In this document: positions 8,651 through 17,536 of the stretch, in pieces
Layout of the letters: each line of letters opens with the position of its first letter
Numbering within the stretch: position 1 is the first letter of the stretch
Source of the DNA: Anaerohalosphaeraceae bacterium
GTDB taxonomy: Bacteria; Planctomycetota; Phycisphaerae; Sedimentisphaerales; Anaerohalosphaeraceae
NCBI GenBank assembly: GCA_037479115.1
Contig: JBBFLK010000002.1
Coordinates: 84,040-148,039 of the forward strand
Length of the DNA stretch: 64,000 nt
Reading direction: 5' to 3'
Made by a program: the position numbers and the translations under genes
Notes under the pieces: generated by a model
The model's database searches: none
What the model saw: only the letters and a program-made list of their open reading frames with translations
What the model was told of the DNA's origin: nothing

Positions 8651-9820
8651 TTATTCCAACCCGTAGAACCGATTCAGGTAAACCAAAATCCAATCGTGGA
8701 GAAGTATAACCAGCAAAACAGCACCTGACAAGAAAGGACCATAAGGAATTTGTCGGCTTTTTCTCGACAGCCATTGATAAAAAGCCCACAGCAAGCCGAA
8801 AAACGGAGCAACAAAAAAAGCCAGAACGACCCAGCCGGGTCCGATGACAGCACCCGCCGCACCCATTAGGTGAACATCCCCTAAGCCCATCGCTTCCCGT
8901 CCGAAAACCAGCGTTCCGATAATGCGGGTAGCCCAAACGATTCCACCGCCGGCCAAATAGCCGGACAACGCTCCCATAAATCCATTGAAAAGCGGAATTT
9001 GCAGCAATTTTTCCCACCCTTCCGCCGCCGGAGAAAACCGCAGAAGCCCCCAGGCCGAAAGACCGCCGATAAAAACCGGCGTCAAAAAGACAATCTCCTT
9101 AAGAATCTCACGGCGGTCGTCATAATCCGGGTCTTTCCTGTCCAGATTTTGGTCTTGCCGCTGTTCTTCGGCATAACTTGCCGGAATCCATCCTTTCTTC
9201 AGGGCCAGCAGAGAACATAACAAACCCGCTGCCGCCCCAAAGGAAATCCCTGCCCAATTTGGAGAAACAGAAGGGAAAAGTCCCGTATGGATCCCCTCCG
9301 GATTGACCTGAATAATCCAGCCGGCGGCCGCCGAACTGAGCAGCCCGACTGCTGTAACCACCCAGCAAAGTGAAAGCGGAATCAGCCACAATTCCAAATC
9401 AATCGCCGAGGCCGCCAAGAAAGCAGCCGTCAGCACCATCACATTCACATAAAAAAGCCAGCCGCCGGAGAAAAAAAAACGCTCCAGCGGTCCATCCCCC
9501 GCCAGCCCTGTTTCCCGATACTCCCAGACAAAAAACCACAAATAAACCCCGGCAAACAAAACGGCGGTCAACAGCTCAATAATCGGATAGCGGATCGAAA
9601 TCGGTGCCCGGCATCCGCGGCAGCGGCCGCGCAGCAGAAGCCAGGAAAGCACAGGGATATTGTCATAAAAAGCGATTCGCAACCCGCAGGAAGGACATGA
9701 TGACGGCGGGCTTACAATTGATTTATCCAGCGGAAGCCGGTAAATCACCACATTCAGGAAACTGCCCACACAGGCCCCGAATGCAAAGACAAAAAGAAGC
9801 CAAATCCCTTCCGGCGTCAT
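8651..9820 (-). CDS. pilD: Type IV prepilin peptidase/N-methyltransferase
   Basis: This bifunctional membrane aspartic protease cleaves type IV prepilin and pseudopilin leaders and methylates the new N-terminus. The N-terminal domain contains GACVGSFLNVVIYR and the two zinc CxxC pairs (CPSCG and CRGC). The catalytic Asp residues are in AIDLELWLIP and GLGDVHLMG. At 389 residues it is longer than the usual 260-290 because of an extra loop and helix region (about 150-270, including a charged RQDQNLDRKDPDYDDRRE segment). It serves the pilus, secretion and competence machinery; comEC is 0.7 kb away and a protein with a pilin-like tail lies 1.4 kb upstream. Confidence 0.95.
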   Translation of the reverse strand: MTPEGIWLLFVFAFGACVGSFLNVVIYRLPLDKSIVSPPSSCPSCGLRIAFYDNIPVLSWLLLRGRCRGCRAPISIRYPIIELLTAVLFAGVYLWFFVWEYRETGLAGDGPLERFFFSGGWLFYVNVMVLTAAFLAASAIDLELWLIPLSLCWVVTAVGLLSSAAAGWIIQVNPEGIHTGLFPSVSPNWAGISFGAAAGLLCSLLALKKGWIPASYAEEQRQDQNLDRKDPDYDDRREILKEIVFLTPVFIGGLSAWGLLRFSPAAEGWEKLLQIPLFNGFMGALSGYLAGGGIVWATRIIGTLVFGREAMGLGDVHLMGAAGAVIGPGWVVLAFFVAPFFGLLWAFYQWLSRKSRQIPYGPFLSGAVLLVILLHDWILVYLNRFYGLE

Positions 9821-9847
9821 CCGTTATCCTTCCCTGAGGAGGTCTTC

Positions 9848-11101
9848 TTACCGCCCGCCTTTGGATTTTTTGGTCGGTTTTTCGGCATCCTGACGGCGAA
9901 CCAGAGCGGCAACCTTCATCGGCAGTCCGAACAGACGGATAAAGCCGGTCGCATCCGTCGGGTTGTATTCATCACCCATCGTGAAACTGGCCAGCTTCGG
10001 GTTATACAGACTCTTCGGACTTTTCACACCCGCCAGCGTCGCCTGTCCCTTGAAGAGTTTCAGCCGCACTGTGCCCGTCACTGTTTCCTGCGTGACATTC
10101 ACAAACGCATCCAGCGCCTCCCGCAGCGGCGAATACCACTGCCCGTAATAGACCAGCTCAGCATACCGCAGGGCCACCTGCTGCTTGTAATGCATCGTTT
10201 CCCGCTCGAGCGTGAGCATCTCCAGAGCCCGATGCGCCGTGGACAGAATCGTCCCGCCCGGTGTTTCATAGACTCCGCGGGATTTCATTCCGACCAGCCG
10301 GTTTTCCACAAGGTCCGCCTGCCCGATGCCGTGAAGTCCGCCGATTTCATTGAGCATCTCAATCATCCGCACGCCGCCGACCGCCCGGCCGTTCAGTTTT
10401 ACCGGAATCCCTTTTTCGAAATCAATCTGGACATAATCCGGCCGATTGGGCGTTTTGGATACCGGACGCGTCAGGACAAACAAATGCTCCTGCGGCTCAT
10501 TCCACGGGTCTTCCAAGTCCGCCCCCTCATGGCTGATATGCCAGAGATTGCGGTCTCGCGAATAAATCTTTTTCTTGCTCTGCTGAATCGGGATGTTGTG
10601 CTTTCGGGCATATTCTACCGCCGCTTCCCGGCTGGTAAGCGTAAAATTCGGGTCTTTCCAGGGTGCAATAATCTTCAGTGTCGGGTCCAGCGCCATATAG
10701 GTCAGTTCAAACCGCACCTGGTCATTGCCCTTGCCGGTCGCCCCGTGCGCCACCGCCGTTGCACCGGTTTTGTGCGCCACATCGACCTGATGCTTGGCAA
10801 TCAGCGGCCGGGCGATACTCGTTCCCAAAAGATATCCGTTCTCATAAACCGCACCGGCCTTGAGCATCGGCCACAGAAAATCCTCCACAAACTCCTTCCG
10901 CAAATCGCGAACGATGCACTGCACCGCTCCCGTCGCCAGGGCCTTTTTCTGAATCCCCTTCAGCTCATCTCCCTGCCCCAGCTCGGCGGCAAATGCCACA
11001 ACGTCATAGCCGTAAGTTTCCTTCAGCCACGGCAGAATTACACTCGTATCCAGCCCCCCGCTGTATGCCAGTACAACCTTTTCCGCTTTTTTCTGAGCCA
11101 T
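9848..11101 (-). CDS. argG: Argininosuccinate synthase
   Basis: It condenses citrulline and aspartate with ATP in arginine synthesis. The N-terminal ATP-binding P-loop [15 protein letters not shown] is present, followed by the [14 protein letters not shown] motif of the citrulline- and aspartate-binding region. The length of 417 residues is normal. The last 15 residues are a basic tail ([10 protein letters not shown]). The ATG at 11101 begins directly at the domain. The nearest upstream gene on the same strand ends 79 bases before it, and a promoter-like element lies in that gap. Confidence 0.97.
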   Translation of the reverse strand: MAQKKAEKVVLAYSGGLDTSVILPWLKETYGYDVVAFAAELGQGDELKGIQKKALATGAVQCIVRDLRKEFVEDFLWPMLKAGAVYENGYLLGTSIARPLIAKHQVDVAHKTGATAVAHGATGKGNDQVRFELTYMALDPTLKIIAPWKDPNFTLTSREAAVEYARKHNIPIQQSKKKIYSRDRNLWHISHEGADLEDPWNEPQEHLFVLTRPVSKTPNRPDYVQIDFEKGIPVKLNGRAVGGVRMIEMLNEIGGLHGIGQADLVENRLVGMKSRGVYETPGGTILSTAHRALEMLTLERETMHYKQQVALRYAELVYYGQWYSPLREALDAFVNVTQETVTGTVRLKLFKGQATLAGVKSPKSLYNPKLASFTMGDEYNPTDATGFIRLFGLPMKVAALVRRQDAEKPTKKSKGGR

Positions 11102-11149
11102 TCTCGTTTCCTTTTCCTGACAATTCCTTCCTCTTGTTTGAAAAGAAAT

Positions 11150-11178
11150 ATTGTACTGCTGGACATCCGCCGGAACAA
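11150..11178 (-). promoter_or_regulatory. Candidate argG promoter
   Basis: On the minus strand TTGTTC and TACAAT are separated by 17 bases. The -10 matches the consensus at five of six positions and the -35 at three. It sits entirely in the 78-base gap between the upstream stop and argG. Confidence 0.45.
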
Positions 11179-11179
11179 G

Positions 11180-13408
11180 TCATTTTTCCGCATCGGAATC
11201 CGGCGGAACCGAATCCAGCCCCAGACAGGCCGCTTCTTCCGACGGAATCGGACGCTTCAGGTTCTCATAGGTCTCGCGAACTTCTTTTTGCAGTCGGGCC
11301 AAATCAATTGCCTCAACACGACCATCCGCATACAGTACATTTACGCGGCTTTGACCAAATTGAGGATTTTCATAGGCGAGGACATTTCCGGGCGGACAAG
11401 AACGATTCTGGCCGGCAATATAAACATAATCCGGCCCCGAGAAGGAATCCGGCTTTGGATAGGGATTCTGGAGCACTTTCGGATTGAGATCCGCCTCCCG
11501 AACAAGCGTCTGAAGGTCCGGCGGATACGGCCCGTTGTGCTTGGTTGCATAAACCTGAAGTGCCAGCCAGATGTTTCTTAGGTTTGTCCCGGACACCACC
11601 CGTTGAGCGGTCTGCCGACTCTTGTTTACAGCCGGCATTAAAATTGCTGTTCCTGCTGCAACCCCTGCAACAGAGGCCGCTCCGACATCCAGCCCCGGAC
11701 CGATATAGCGGCTTTGCAGCCCGCGCGAATCCTGAACCATATACCCAACCGAAGGCGGAAACTGACTGATATACGGTTCCAGATTGGGCAGCATCATCGG
11801 CAGCAGGAATCCTTCCTGAGCGGCCGCCATGGCCAGCATCGGCCAGACCTGCTGAAGCTGCATCAGCCCCTGGCGAACCTGAAGCGCTGTATCCGCATAC
11901 GACAGAAAGACTGCTGAAGCAGGATAGACACTCCGGACGGAGGAAAACTTCTCACGGCGGCAAAGTCCGCCCGCCGCCGAGGAATCCTGCAGACGAAGCA
12001 GCGTCTCTTTGGCCAGAACCGGATGGGTCGCCACAATCAGTTTGGAATTGCAAATCGCCCAAGAGGGCATCACCTGAGCCAATGCAAGCATCGGATGAAC
12101 CCAAACGCAAACACTCCCCCCTTCCGGCAAAGTCTGAGTCTGTATCTGGAACTGGTCCGGGGCTTCTTTCTGAACAAAAGCGCCGAGCTGATTCAAAACT
12201 TTCTCCATCGTATCGGCCGACTTGATATCCGCCATGAAAACGGTTCCCCCTTGAGGCACCTGAGAAACGGTATAAGCCGGCATTAGATACCCCAGCACCG
12301 GACCGGTCAAGTTGTCCAAAAGGTCCCGGCGTATGGAAAAACCGGTCTGTTCTTCCGCCCCACTCAGCGATTCGCAGAACTCCTGATAATCCTCCTCAGA
12401 GAGCACACTTTTGAGGAAATTGTGCATCCCGTCATACAGCCCTGCCCAGGAAAGAGAAAAGGCAAACGCCTCAAAGGCCCGCTCATCCGCCGCACACAAA
12501 ACATCCGTTTTGACCGTCCCCAGATTCGACAGAAGCCCGCCGGAGCCGCCGTCTATCATCAGTCGTGATTCACTGCCGAAATTCTTCCCTTCGAAACCGG
12601 CGCACATCACGAACCGCCGCACTCTGTCCAGACCGGTCTGAGAAAGAATTTTCGCAAAGGTTTCCGCGTCTTCTCCGCTTCTCTCTGTCTGAAGACGGGC
12701 TCGGACTTTCGAAAAGAACAGGGCAAAATCACCATAGAGCACCAAGGCCTCTGTCCGTTCTGAAAAGCCCGACAAAGGATTCCGGTCAGACAAAGTCTGC
12801 CCCTTGCCGAATGTTTTGAGCAGCCGTCCCTGCGGGTCATTGAACGCCGCTGCCAAAACGGTATCCAGCCACGTCCAGTAAAAGAACTTCTCATAGGACT
12901 CCGCAATCGTCCAGACCCCGGTTCCTTCCAGCGGAACGGCAAAAGGGGTAAAGTGCAGTTCGCGGAATGCCTCCGTCAGAGCAGCTTCAAATTTCGCCTT
13001 ATCCGCTCCGGCCTGCAAAACAAAAAACACGGAGACCTCCGCCGGGTCCTCTGAGCCGCTGCAGACACCGATGGCAAGCGGTTTTCGCAGACTCAGCTGG
13101 ACCAGATTCAGCAGGCAATCCGTGCGACGGATGGCGTTCGGATCCTCCGAAGCGGCCCGATTCCTGATTGCATGAAGAATCGCCTGATAAAAGGCCTGAA
13201 CCTGCGGATCCTTCCAGATTTGCCCCAGATAACTTTGCTCAAAGGCCGGTGTCAGCGACTCGGTTCCGCTCCAGGCCGCCGCAAAAAGCGTGTCGGCAGG
13301 CAGCTTGCCCATCCACTCCGCCGCCGCTCCGGCGGAAACCTCCCTGACGGACAAGGAAAAAACAACGACAGACAGCAAGACCGTCCCAAAACACTCCTTC
13401 GCCCTCAT
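11180..13408 (-). CDS. Secreted protein with C-terminal pseudopilin-like/H-X9-DG tail
   Basis: This is a 742-residue exported protein that I cannot name. A signal peptide occupies residues 1-24. The next roughly 500 residues begin GKLPADTLFAAAWSG and resemble DUF3352-type surface proteins, with no catalytic motif seen. The end is recognisable: a hydrophobic AGTAILMPAVNKSRQTAQRV stretch and TNLRNIWLALQVYATKHNG resemble the amphipathic helix of planctomycete pseudopilins, and VNVLYADGRVEAI matches the H-X9-DG prepilin-processing tail. The pilin helix is therefore internal rather than N-terminal, as in a fusion. I start at the ATG at 13408 because AGGAGG lies six bases upstream; a GTG at 13426 would contain that site. 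Confidence 0.7.
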   Translation of the reverse strand: MRAKECFGTVLLSVVVFSLSVREVSAGAAAEWMGKLPADTLFAAAWSGTESLTPAFEQSYLGQIWKDPQVQAFYQAILHAIRNRAASEDPNAIRRTDCLLNLVQLSLRKPLAIGVCSGSEDPAEVSVFFVLQAGADKAKFEAALTEAFRELHFTPFAVPLEGTGVWTIAESYEKFFYWTWLDTVLAAAFNDPQGRLLKTFGKGQTLSDRNPLSGFSERTEALVLYGDFALFFSKVRARLQTERSGEDAETFAKILSQTGLDRVRRFVMCAGFEGKNFGSESRLMIDGGSGGLLSNLGTVKTDVLCAADERAFEAFAFSLSWAGLYDGMHNFLKSVLSEEDYQEFCESLSGAEEQTGFSIRRDLLDNLTGPVLGYLMPAYTVSQVPQGGTVFMADIKSADTMEKVLNQLGAFVQKEAPDQFQIQTQTLPEGGSVCVWVHPMLALAQVMPSWAICNSKLIVATHPVLAKETLLRLQDSSAAGGLCRREKFSSVRSVYPASAVFLSYADTALQVRQGLMQLQQVWPMLAMAAAQEGFLLPMMLPNLEPYISQFPPSVGYMVQDSRGLQSRYIGPGLDVGAASVAGVAAGTAILMPAVNKSRQTAQRVVSGTNLRNIWLALQVYATKHNGPYPPDLQTLVREADLNPKVLQNPYPKPDSFSGPDYVYIAGQNRSCPPGNVLAYENPQFGQSRVNVLYADGRVEAIDLARLQKEVRETYENLKRPIPSEEAACLGLDSVPPDSDAEK

Positions 13409-13460
13409 AATATCCTCCTGACTCACCTTGTTTTTTTAAAACTGTTCTCCAACGCTGCGG

Positions 13461-15029
13461 CTATCTTACCCTCCCGGCGGGATGGAGGCAATCCAAAACA
13501 ATCTGCCGAATCCGTTCAGAATCCGGCTCCACGCCCGTCAGGTGCCGATACTGCACAACGGCCTGTCGGATAAACATTTCCGCCCCGTTGACCACCCGTG
13601 CGCCGGCGGCCTTGGCCTCCCGCAGAAACCGGGTTTCCAGCGGCACATACACCGTATCAAACGCCACTGTATCCGGTCCGAACACCTCCGCCGGCACCGG
13701 CGTGGAATCTGTGTTGGGGGCCATTCCCAAACTGGTGCAGTTGACGAAAATTCTGGCCCGGCTGTTGCGAATCTCCTCCAGCGGCGCCGCCCGACAGCCG
13801 AACTCCTCCGCCAAGGCGTGGGCCTTTTCCAGCGTTCGGTTATACACCGTCACCCGGCATCCGGCATCCATCAGCCCGACAATGACCGCCCGGGCCGCTC
13901 CGCCGGCTCCGATAACGGCCGCTTCCTGATTCCGCAGCTGTCTTTTTTCAATTCCGAGCGTTTCCATCAGGGCGTCCAAGGCCCCTGCACAATCTGTGTT
14001 ATAAGCACTCAACAGACCGTTATGGCCGATTTTGACCGTGTTGGCCGCTCCTATCCGCTCCGCCAGCGGCTCCAGATATCCCCCTTCCCGATGCACAAAC
14101 TCCATCGCCGCGCTCTTATGCGGCAGTGTGACCCCAACCCCACGAAAATCCAGCCAGGGACGCTGAAGTATTGACTGAAGAAAAAGACTGAATTCCGCCT
14201 GTCCCCCTCCCACCTCCAGCGGCAGATGCAGGGCGTTGCGGCCCTGGGCTTCAAAACAGCCGTTATACACCGCCGGGCTCAGCGAATGCCCAATCGGATT
14301 TCCGATGATTCCATACAGTTCAGTTTGCTGATTGAGGGCATCCCACCGATACAGCGTCTTCATTTTGCGAACTGGAATCTGTCCGGGTGCCGCCGACGTT
14401 CCCTCCTCCGGGCAGGCAAAGGTCAGAAAGCCGCCGAGTTTCTTCGCCAAAATCCGCGTAATCATCCCCGCCTGGCCCATAGCAAAAACAACCAAATCCT
14501 CCTTCTCCTGATACAGCAGGTCCATCGCCTCAAAGCAATCGTTGATATGGCGGGCCGTATAAACCAATTTCACAACTGCTTCCGGACACAGGGTGCGCAT
14601 GGCTTCATAACGAGCCGTTAAATCCTCAAAAGGACCGTGAAAATCGTGAGCGGAAAGAATCAGACGGCACGCCCGGAAACGGCGCAAAGCCGCCGTGAGC
14701 ATCTCCTGAACACCGGGCTGAAGATACTGAGCAAATTCCCAATCAATAAAATCCGCTCCCGCCTCCATCGCCGCTGTCAGCACCTTCAGACGGTTCTCCG
14801 TCGGCCAGTCCGCCGAACCGCCTTCTGAAATATGCCGGCATGTCGCAATTACGGGCAGCCCTTTTTGCTTTACAAAACGCACCAAATCGGCGGCTGCCGC
14901 CTCGGTCTGATTTTTCAAAAAGTCCAGACGCAGTTCAATCGCTTCCGCCCCCTGACAGACCGACCGGTCAATCTGCTCCCGGGCTTCTGCTGCATTGTTT
15001 GCCGAAATAGAAACCGCCAGTATTGTCAT
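13461..15029 (-). CDS. aroDE: Bifunctional 3-dehydroquinate dehydratase / shikimate dehydrogenase
   Basis: It performs the third and fourth steps of the shikimate pathway in one chain. The N-terminal half (about 1-215) is type I dehydroquinase with ELRLDFLKN, the catalytic His in SAHDFHGPFEDL and the Schiff-base Lys in VVKLVYTA. The C-terminal half (about 235-520) is shikimate dehydrogenase with GNPIGHSLSPAVYN, the Lys in VTLPHKSAA, the Asp in YNTDCAGA and the NADP loop IGAGGAARAV. The ATG at 15029 (MTILAVSIS) fits the family start; a TTG at 15059 would add 10 residues. No Shine-Dalgarno is visible. A perfect inverted repeat covers the start codon. DAHP synthase of the same pathway lies at 38 kb. 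Confidence 0.94.
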   Translation of the reverse strand: MTILAVSISANNAAEAREQIDRSVCQGAEAIELRLDFLKNQTEAAAADLVRFVKQKGLPVIATCRHISEGGSADWPTENRLKVLTAAMEAGADFIDWEFAQYLQPGVQEMLTAALRRFRACRLILSAHDFHGPFEDLTARYEAMRTLCPEAVVKLVYTARHINDCFEAMDLLYQEKEDLVVFAMGQAGMITRILAKKLGGFLTFACPEEGTSAAPGQIPVRKMKTLYRWDALNQQTELYGIIGNPIGHSLSPAVYNGCFEAQGRNALHLPLEVGGGQAEFSLFLQSILQRPWLDFRGVGVTLPHKSAAMEFVHREGGYLEPLAERIGAANTVKIGHNGLLSAYNTDCAGALDALMETLGIEKRQLRNQEAAVIGAGGAARAVIVGLMDAGCRVTVYNRTLEKAHALAEEFGCRAAPLEEIRNSRARIFVNCTSLGMAPNTDSTPVPAEVFGPDTVAFDTVYVPLETRFLREAKAAGARVVNGAEMFIRQAVVQYRHLTGVEPDSERIRQIVLDCLHPAGRVR

Positions 15030-15043
15030 ACACAATGACAATA
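15021..15043. repeat. Inverted repeat covering the aroDE start codon
   Basis: TATTGTCAT and ATGACAATA are perfect 9-bp arms with a 5-base spacer, and the start codon lies in one arm. In mRNA it would be a hairpin that buries the AUG; as DNA it could be an operator. Confidence 0.6.
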
Positions 15044-15101
15044 ACCGGCGGTTGTGCAAAATTCAAGACAAAACAGAGCCGATAAGCCCCCGCCTGTTTG
15101 T

Positions 15102-15779
15102 TTACTGCTGCGGCGGATATTTTACCGTGCAGCCGTATGCCTTGGTTTCTTTTACAGGCGGTTCTTTTCCGGCCAGCAGAGCATCCAGGGCCTGCTCTAC
15201 ATAATTGACGTACTTTTCATTGTCGGGGACCTTGCCCAAAGGAGCATTGTCAATCGCCCCCTGATAGGCAATATGCCCTTTCAAATCGATGATGTACATA
15301 TGCGGCGTATGCGTTGCCTTATACAGTCGCCCTACATGACCGGTCGGATCCGCCAGAATCGGATGCTTCAGCTGGTGCTCTTTGGCCCAGGCCTTGTGGT
15401 CTTCCGGCTTGGCATAATGCGTGCTGTTGATTGTCAGCCACACTACCTTTTTCTCCGGTTCGCCTTCTTTGGCGTTTACATATTTGTCAATCAGCTTGGC
15501 GAATGTCTTATTCTGGTAATGCGGCTTGACAAACGGACAGTCCCAGTTGGCCCATTCGAGCACGACAATCTTTTTGCCCACAAAATCTGACAGCTTAACA
15601 TCTTTGCCGTCCAAATCTTTCAAAACAAAATCGGGAGCGGCACCCGGGCACTTTTCTGACCCGCACTGATGGCCTTCCGCTGCTTTCTGAGGATCATCCC
15701 CAGCCCAAACCCCCTGAACGGCCCAGAACGCCAGAGCAGCGGCGGCCGCTGTCGCCAAAATGTTCTTATAGGTCACCAT
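15102..15779 (-). CDS. Secreted thioredoxin-fold redoxin (AhpC/TSA-like)
   Basis: A cleavable signal peptide (about 1-26, ending in WAVQGVWAG) precedes a thioredoxin-fold domain. The active-site region reads EWANWDCPFVKPHY, a single Cys in place of the CxxC of thioredoxin. This arrangement is typical of periplasmic redoxins and peroxiredoxin-like proteins. Extra cysteines occur before the domain (QCGSEKCPG) and at the C-terminus (AYGCTVKYP) and may supply a resolving thiol. Function is thiol-based reduction outside the cytoplasm; the substrate is unknown. It lies 72 bases downstream of the next gene's divergent promoter region and reads away from the M14 peptidase. Confidence 0.85.
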   Translation of the reverse strand: MVTYKNILATAAAAALAFWAVQGVWAGDDPQKAAEGHQCGSEKCPGAAPDFVLKDLDGKDVKLSDFVGKKIVVLEWANWDCPFVKPHYQNKTFAKLIDKYVNAKEGEPEKKVVWLTINSTHYAKPEDHKAWAKEHQLKHPILADPTGHVGRLYKATHTPHMYIIDLKGHIAYQGAIDNAPLGKVPDNEKYVNYVEQALDALLAGKEPPVKETKAYGCTVKYPPQQ

Positions 15780-15904
15780 GATATGCTCCTTTCCAAAATT
15801 TCCTCTTTGACAAAAAAACTGTACTTCATTACGGTAATCAAAAAAATATACGTCGAAAACGGATGGAAAGATTAGTTTTCTTAGATTTACCCCTGAAATT
15901 TCCT

Positions 15905-16678
15905 ATGAAACCGATGAAAAAGAAACAATGCAGCGTCCTTGTGTTCAGCCTGATTTTTATCTCCATATTTCCCATATTAACATCCGGCTGTCAACCCTGG
16001 CCGGACCGTTACGCCCCGCAAATTGTCACACCGGTTACGATAACCCCCTATTCCATCGGTACTTCCGTTGAAGGGAGGCCTATCGAATGCTATCAGTTCG
16101 GCAGTACAGGCCCGACAATTCTCGTGCTCGGGGCTATTCATGGTAATGAACCCGCCAGCCGGGTCCTGGCCGATGCACTCAAAGATTATTTAATCCGAAA
16201 CCGGTATTTGTACGCCCGCCAAAGAATTCTTCTGATTCCGGTCGCCAATCCGGACGGTTTGGCCGCAGGGACACGCGATAACGCCCGCCAAATCGATTTG
16301 AACCGAAATTTCCCCGCCGACAACCGGCTGAACAACGAACGCTTCGGCCAGCAGCCTCTTTCCGAACCCGAATCGCAGGCCCTCTACAACCTGATTGAAA
16401 CGGAAAAACCCGTTCGAATCCTCAGCATTCATCAGCCCTACGGCTGCATCGATTATGACGGTCCCGGAAAATATTTGGCTCAACGAATGGCCCTTTGGTG
16501 TCCGCTGCCTGTGCAGCGCATCGGGGCATTGCCCGGCTCTCTCGGTTCCTGGGCCGGAGAAAGTAAGGGAATCCCCACCATCACCTTTGAAATGAAGGCT
16601 GAAGACACCCTCCTGACCCAACAGCAGCTTTGGGACAAATACGGAAGGGCCGTGGTGGATTTCCTGATTGCCCCCTGA
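15905..16678 (+). CDS. M14 zinc carboxypeptidase lipoprotein, murein peptide amidase (MpaA)-like
   Basis: This is a zinc peptidase of the M14 family, compact like MpaA. Zinc ligands appear as HGNE in LGAIHGNEPAS and as the His in SIHQPYG. DLNRNFPADN is the substrate-binding region, and the catalytic Glu is in ITFEMKAED. The start at 15905 (or 15914) gives a lipoprotein signal with LTSGC; an ATG at 15863 would place 14 non-signal residues in front. Secretion fits trimming of cell-wall peptides, in contrast to cytoplasmic MpaA. A TTGACA at 15807 may be the -35 of its promoter, though the matching -10 is weak. Confidence 0.85.
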   Translation: MKPMKKKQCSVLVFSLIFISIFPILTSGCQPWPDRYAPQIVTPVTITPYSIGTSVEGRPIECYQFGSTGPTILVLGAIHGNEPASRVLADALKDYLIRNRYLYARQRILLIPVANPDGLAAGTRDNARQIDLNRNFPADNRLNNERFGQQPLSEPESQALYNLIETEKPVRILSIHQPYGCIDYDGPGKYLAQRMALWCPLPVQRIGALPGSLGSWAGESKGIPTITFEMKAEDTLLTQQQLWDKYGRAVVDFLIAP

Positions 16679-16684
16679 TAAAAC

Positions 16685-17305
16685 TTAATCGAAATCCGCG
16701 GGAATCGACGGGTCCCGATACATCCGGAAAAACTGTTTGATTTCGTGAGGCAGCGTGCGGCCTTTCGACAGCGGAGGAATTTCATCCTCGCCAAAAAAAG
16801 CCACTTCCGTCGTCTCATGACTGGTTTTGGGCTCGCCGCCGACAATCTCACACAAAAAAAAGATTTTGTAGATGTTAAACGGATACGGCGGCGTGTGCCC
16901 CTGACGGTCCCGGTCATAGACCGCTAACAGCCGGACAACCCGGGCCTCAAAACCCGACTCCTCCCGGATTTCCCGCACGCAGTTTTCGCTGGCTGTCAGC
17001 CCCACATCACACCAGCCGCCCGGCAGCGTCCATCCCCCATCGGCCGACTCACGGACCAGTAAAATCTTGTTGTCGCGAAAGCAAACCCCTCGGCAATCCA
17101 CCTTCGGGGTCGGATAGCCCGTATCTTCCTGAAGCTGATAGAGTATCTTTTCCGGCTCCAGCCCGGTATAGCCCGCCAGAATCTCCGCACAAATCTGCTC
17201 AATCTCTTCGTGACGCGCCCGCTCGTACTCGTTTTGAGCAAACGCCCGACCGGCCTGAGCAATCGCCTTCAGCCGTCTGACAATATCAAACCAATCCAGA
17301 GCCAT
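16685..17305 (-). CDS. Nudix hydrolase with N-terminal helical Nudix_N domain
   Basis: The protein is a 206-residue pyrophosphohydrolase. The Nudix box is complete: GGWCDVGLTASENC is followed by the REIREESGF helix. An N-terminal helical domain (about 1-65, MALDWFDIVRRLKAIAQAGR) is the type found in bacterial ADP-ribose/UDP-linked Nudix proteins, which suggests a nucleoside diphosphate-sugar or ADP-ribose substrate. The exact substrate is not determinable from sequence. It is convergent with the M14 gene, only 6 bases from its stop, and divergent from the phosphodiester glycosidase gene. Confidence 0.9.
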   Translation of the reverse strand: MALDWFDIVRRLKAIAQAGRAFAQNEYERARHEEIEQICAEILAGYTGLEPEKILYQLQEDTGYPTPKVDCRGVCFRDNKILLVRESADGGWTLPGGWCDVGLTASENCVREIREESGFEARVVRLLAVYDRDRQGHTPPYPFNIYKIFFLCEIVGGEPKTSHETTEVAFFGEDEIPPLSKGRTLPHEIKQFFRMYRDPSIPADFD

Positions 17306-17380
17306 TGTCTCTCCATTTCTTAACCAAAACGCAAGCGAGATTAAAATAACCTTCGTCCAAAGTCAATCCCCCATAACGGC

Positions 17381-17428
17381 AAAAGAGCAGGGAAAATCTC
17401 CATTTTGTCCAGTCGGACCTGCTCTTTT
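17381..17428. repeat. Terminator-like hairpin between divergent genes
   Basis: Perfect 11-bp arms AAAAGAGCAGG and CCTGCTCTTTT flank a 26-base loop. The two neighbouring genes (Nudix, minus; glycosidase, plus) are divergent, so neither needs a terminator here. It may end a small RNA or be a regulatory structure. Confidence 0.6.
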
Positions 17429-17457
17429 ATAAACCCTTCTTCTCAACGGGCTTTCTG

Positions 17458-17486
17458 TTGCTTCGTTTCGCCGGCGGTGCTATATT
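17458..17486 (+). promoter_or_regulatory. Promoter of the phosphodiester glycosidase gene
   Basis: TTGCTT and TATATT are separated by 17 bases, and the -10 carries an extended TGC. Transcription would start near 17493, downstream of an earlier in-frame start at 17405, which supports the ATG at 17537. Confidence 0.5.
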
Positions 17487-17536
17487 TGGAAAACCGTTTG
17501 AAACCCTGTCGGCAAAATCGATTCGAAAAGCAAAAA

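Noticed and set aside
10190..11581. A 463-residue plus-strand frame opposite argG.
   Set aside because: Antisense shadow of argG and of the tail of the H-X9-DG gene; composition is rich in Arg/Pro/Gly and has no motif.
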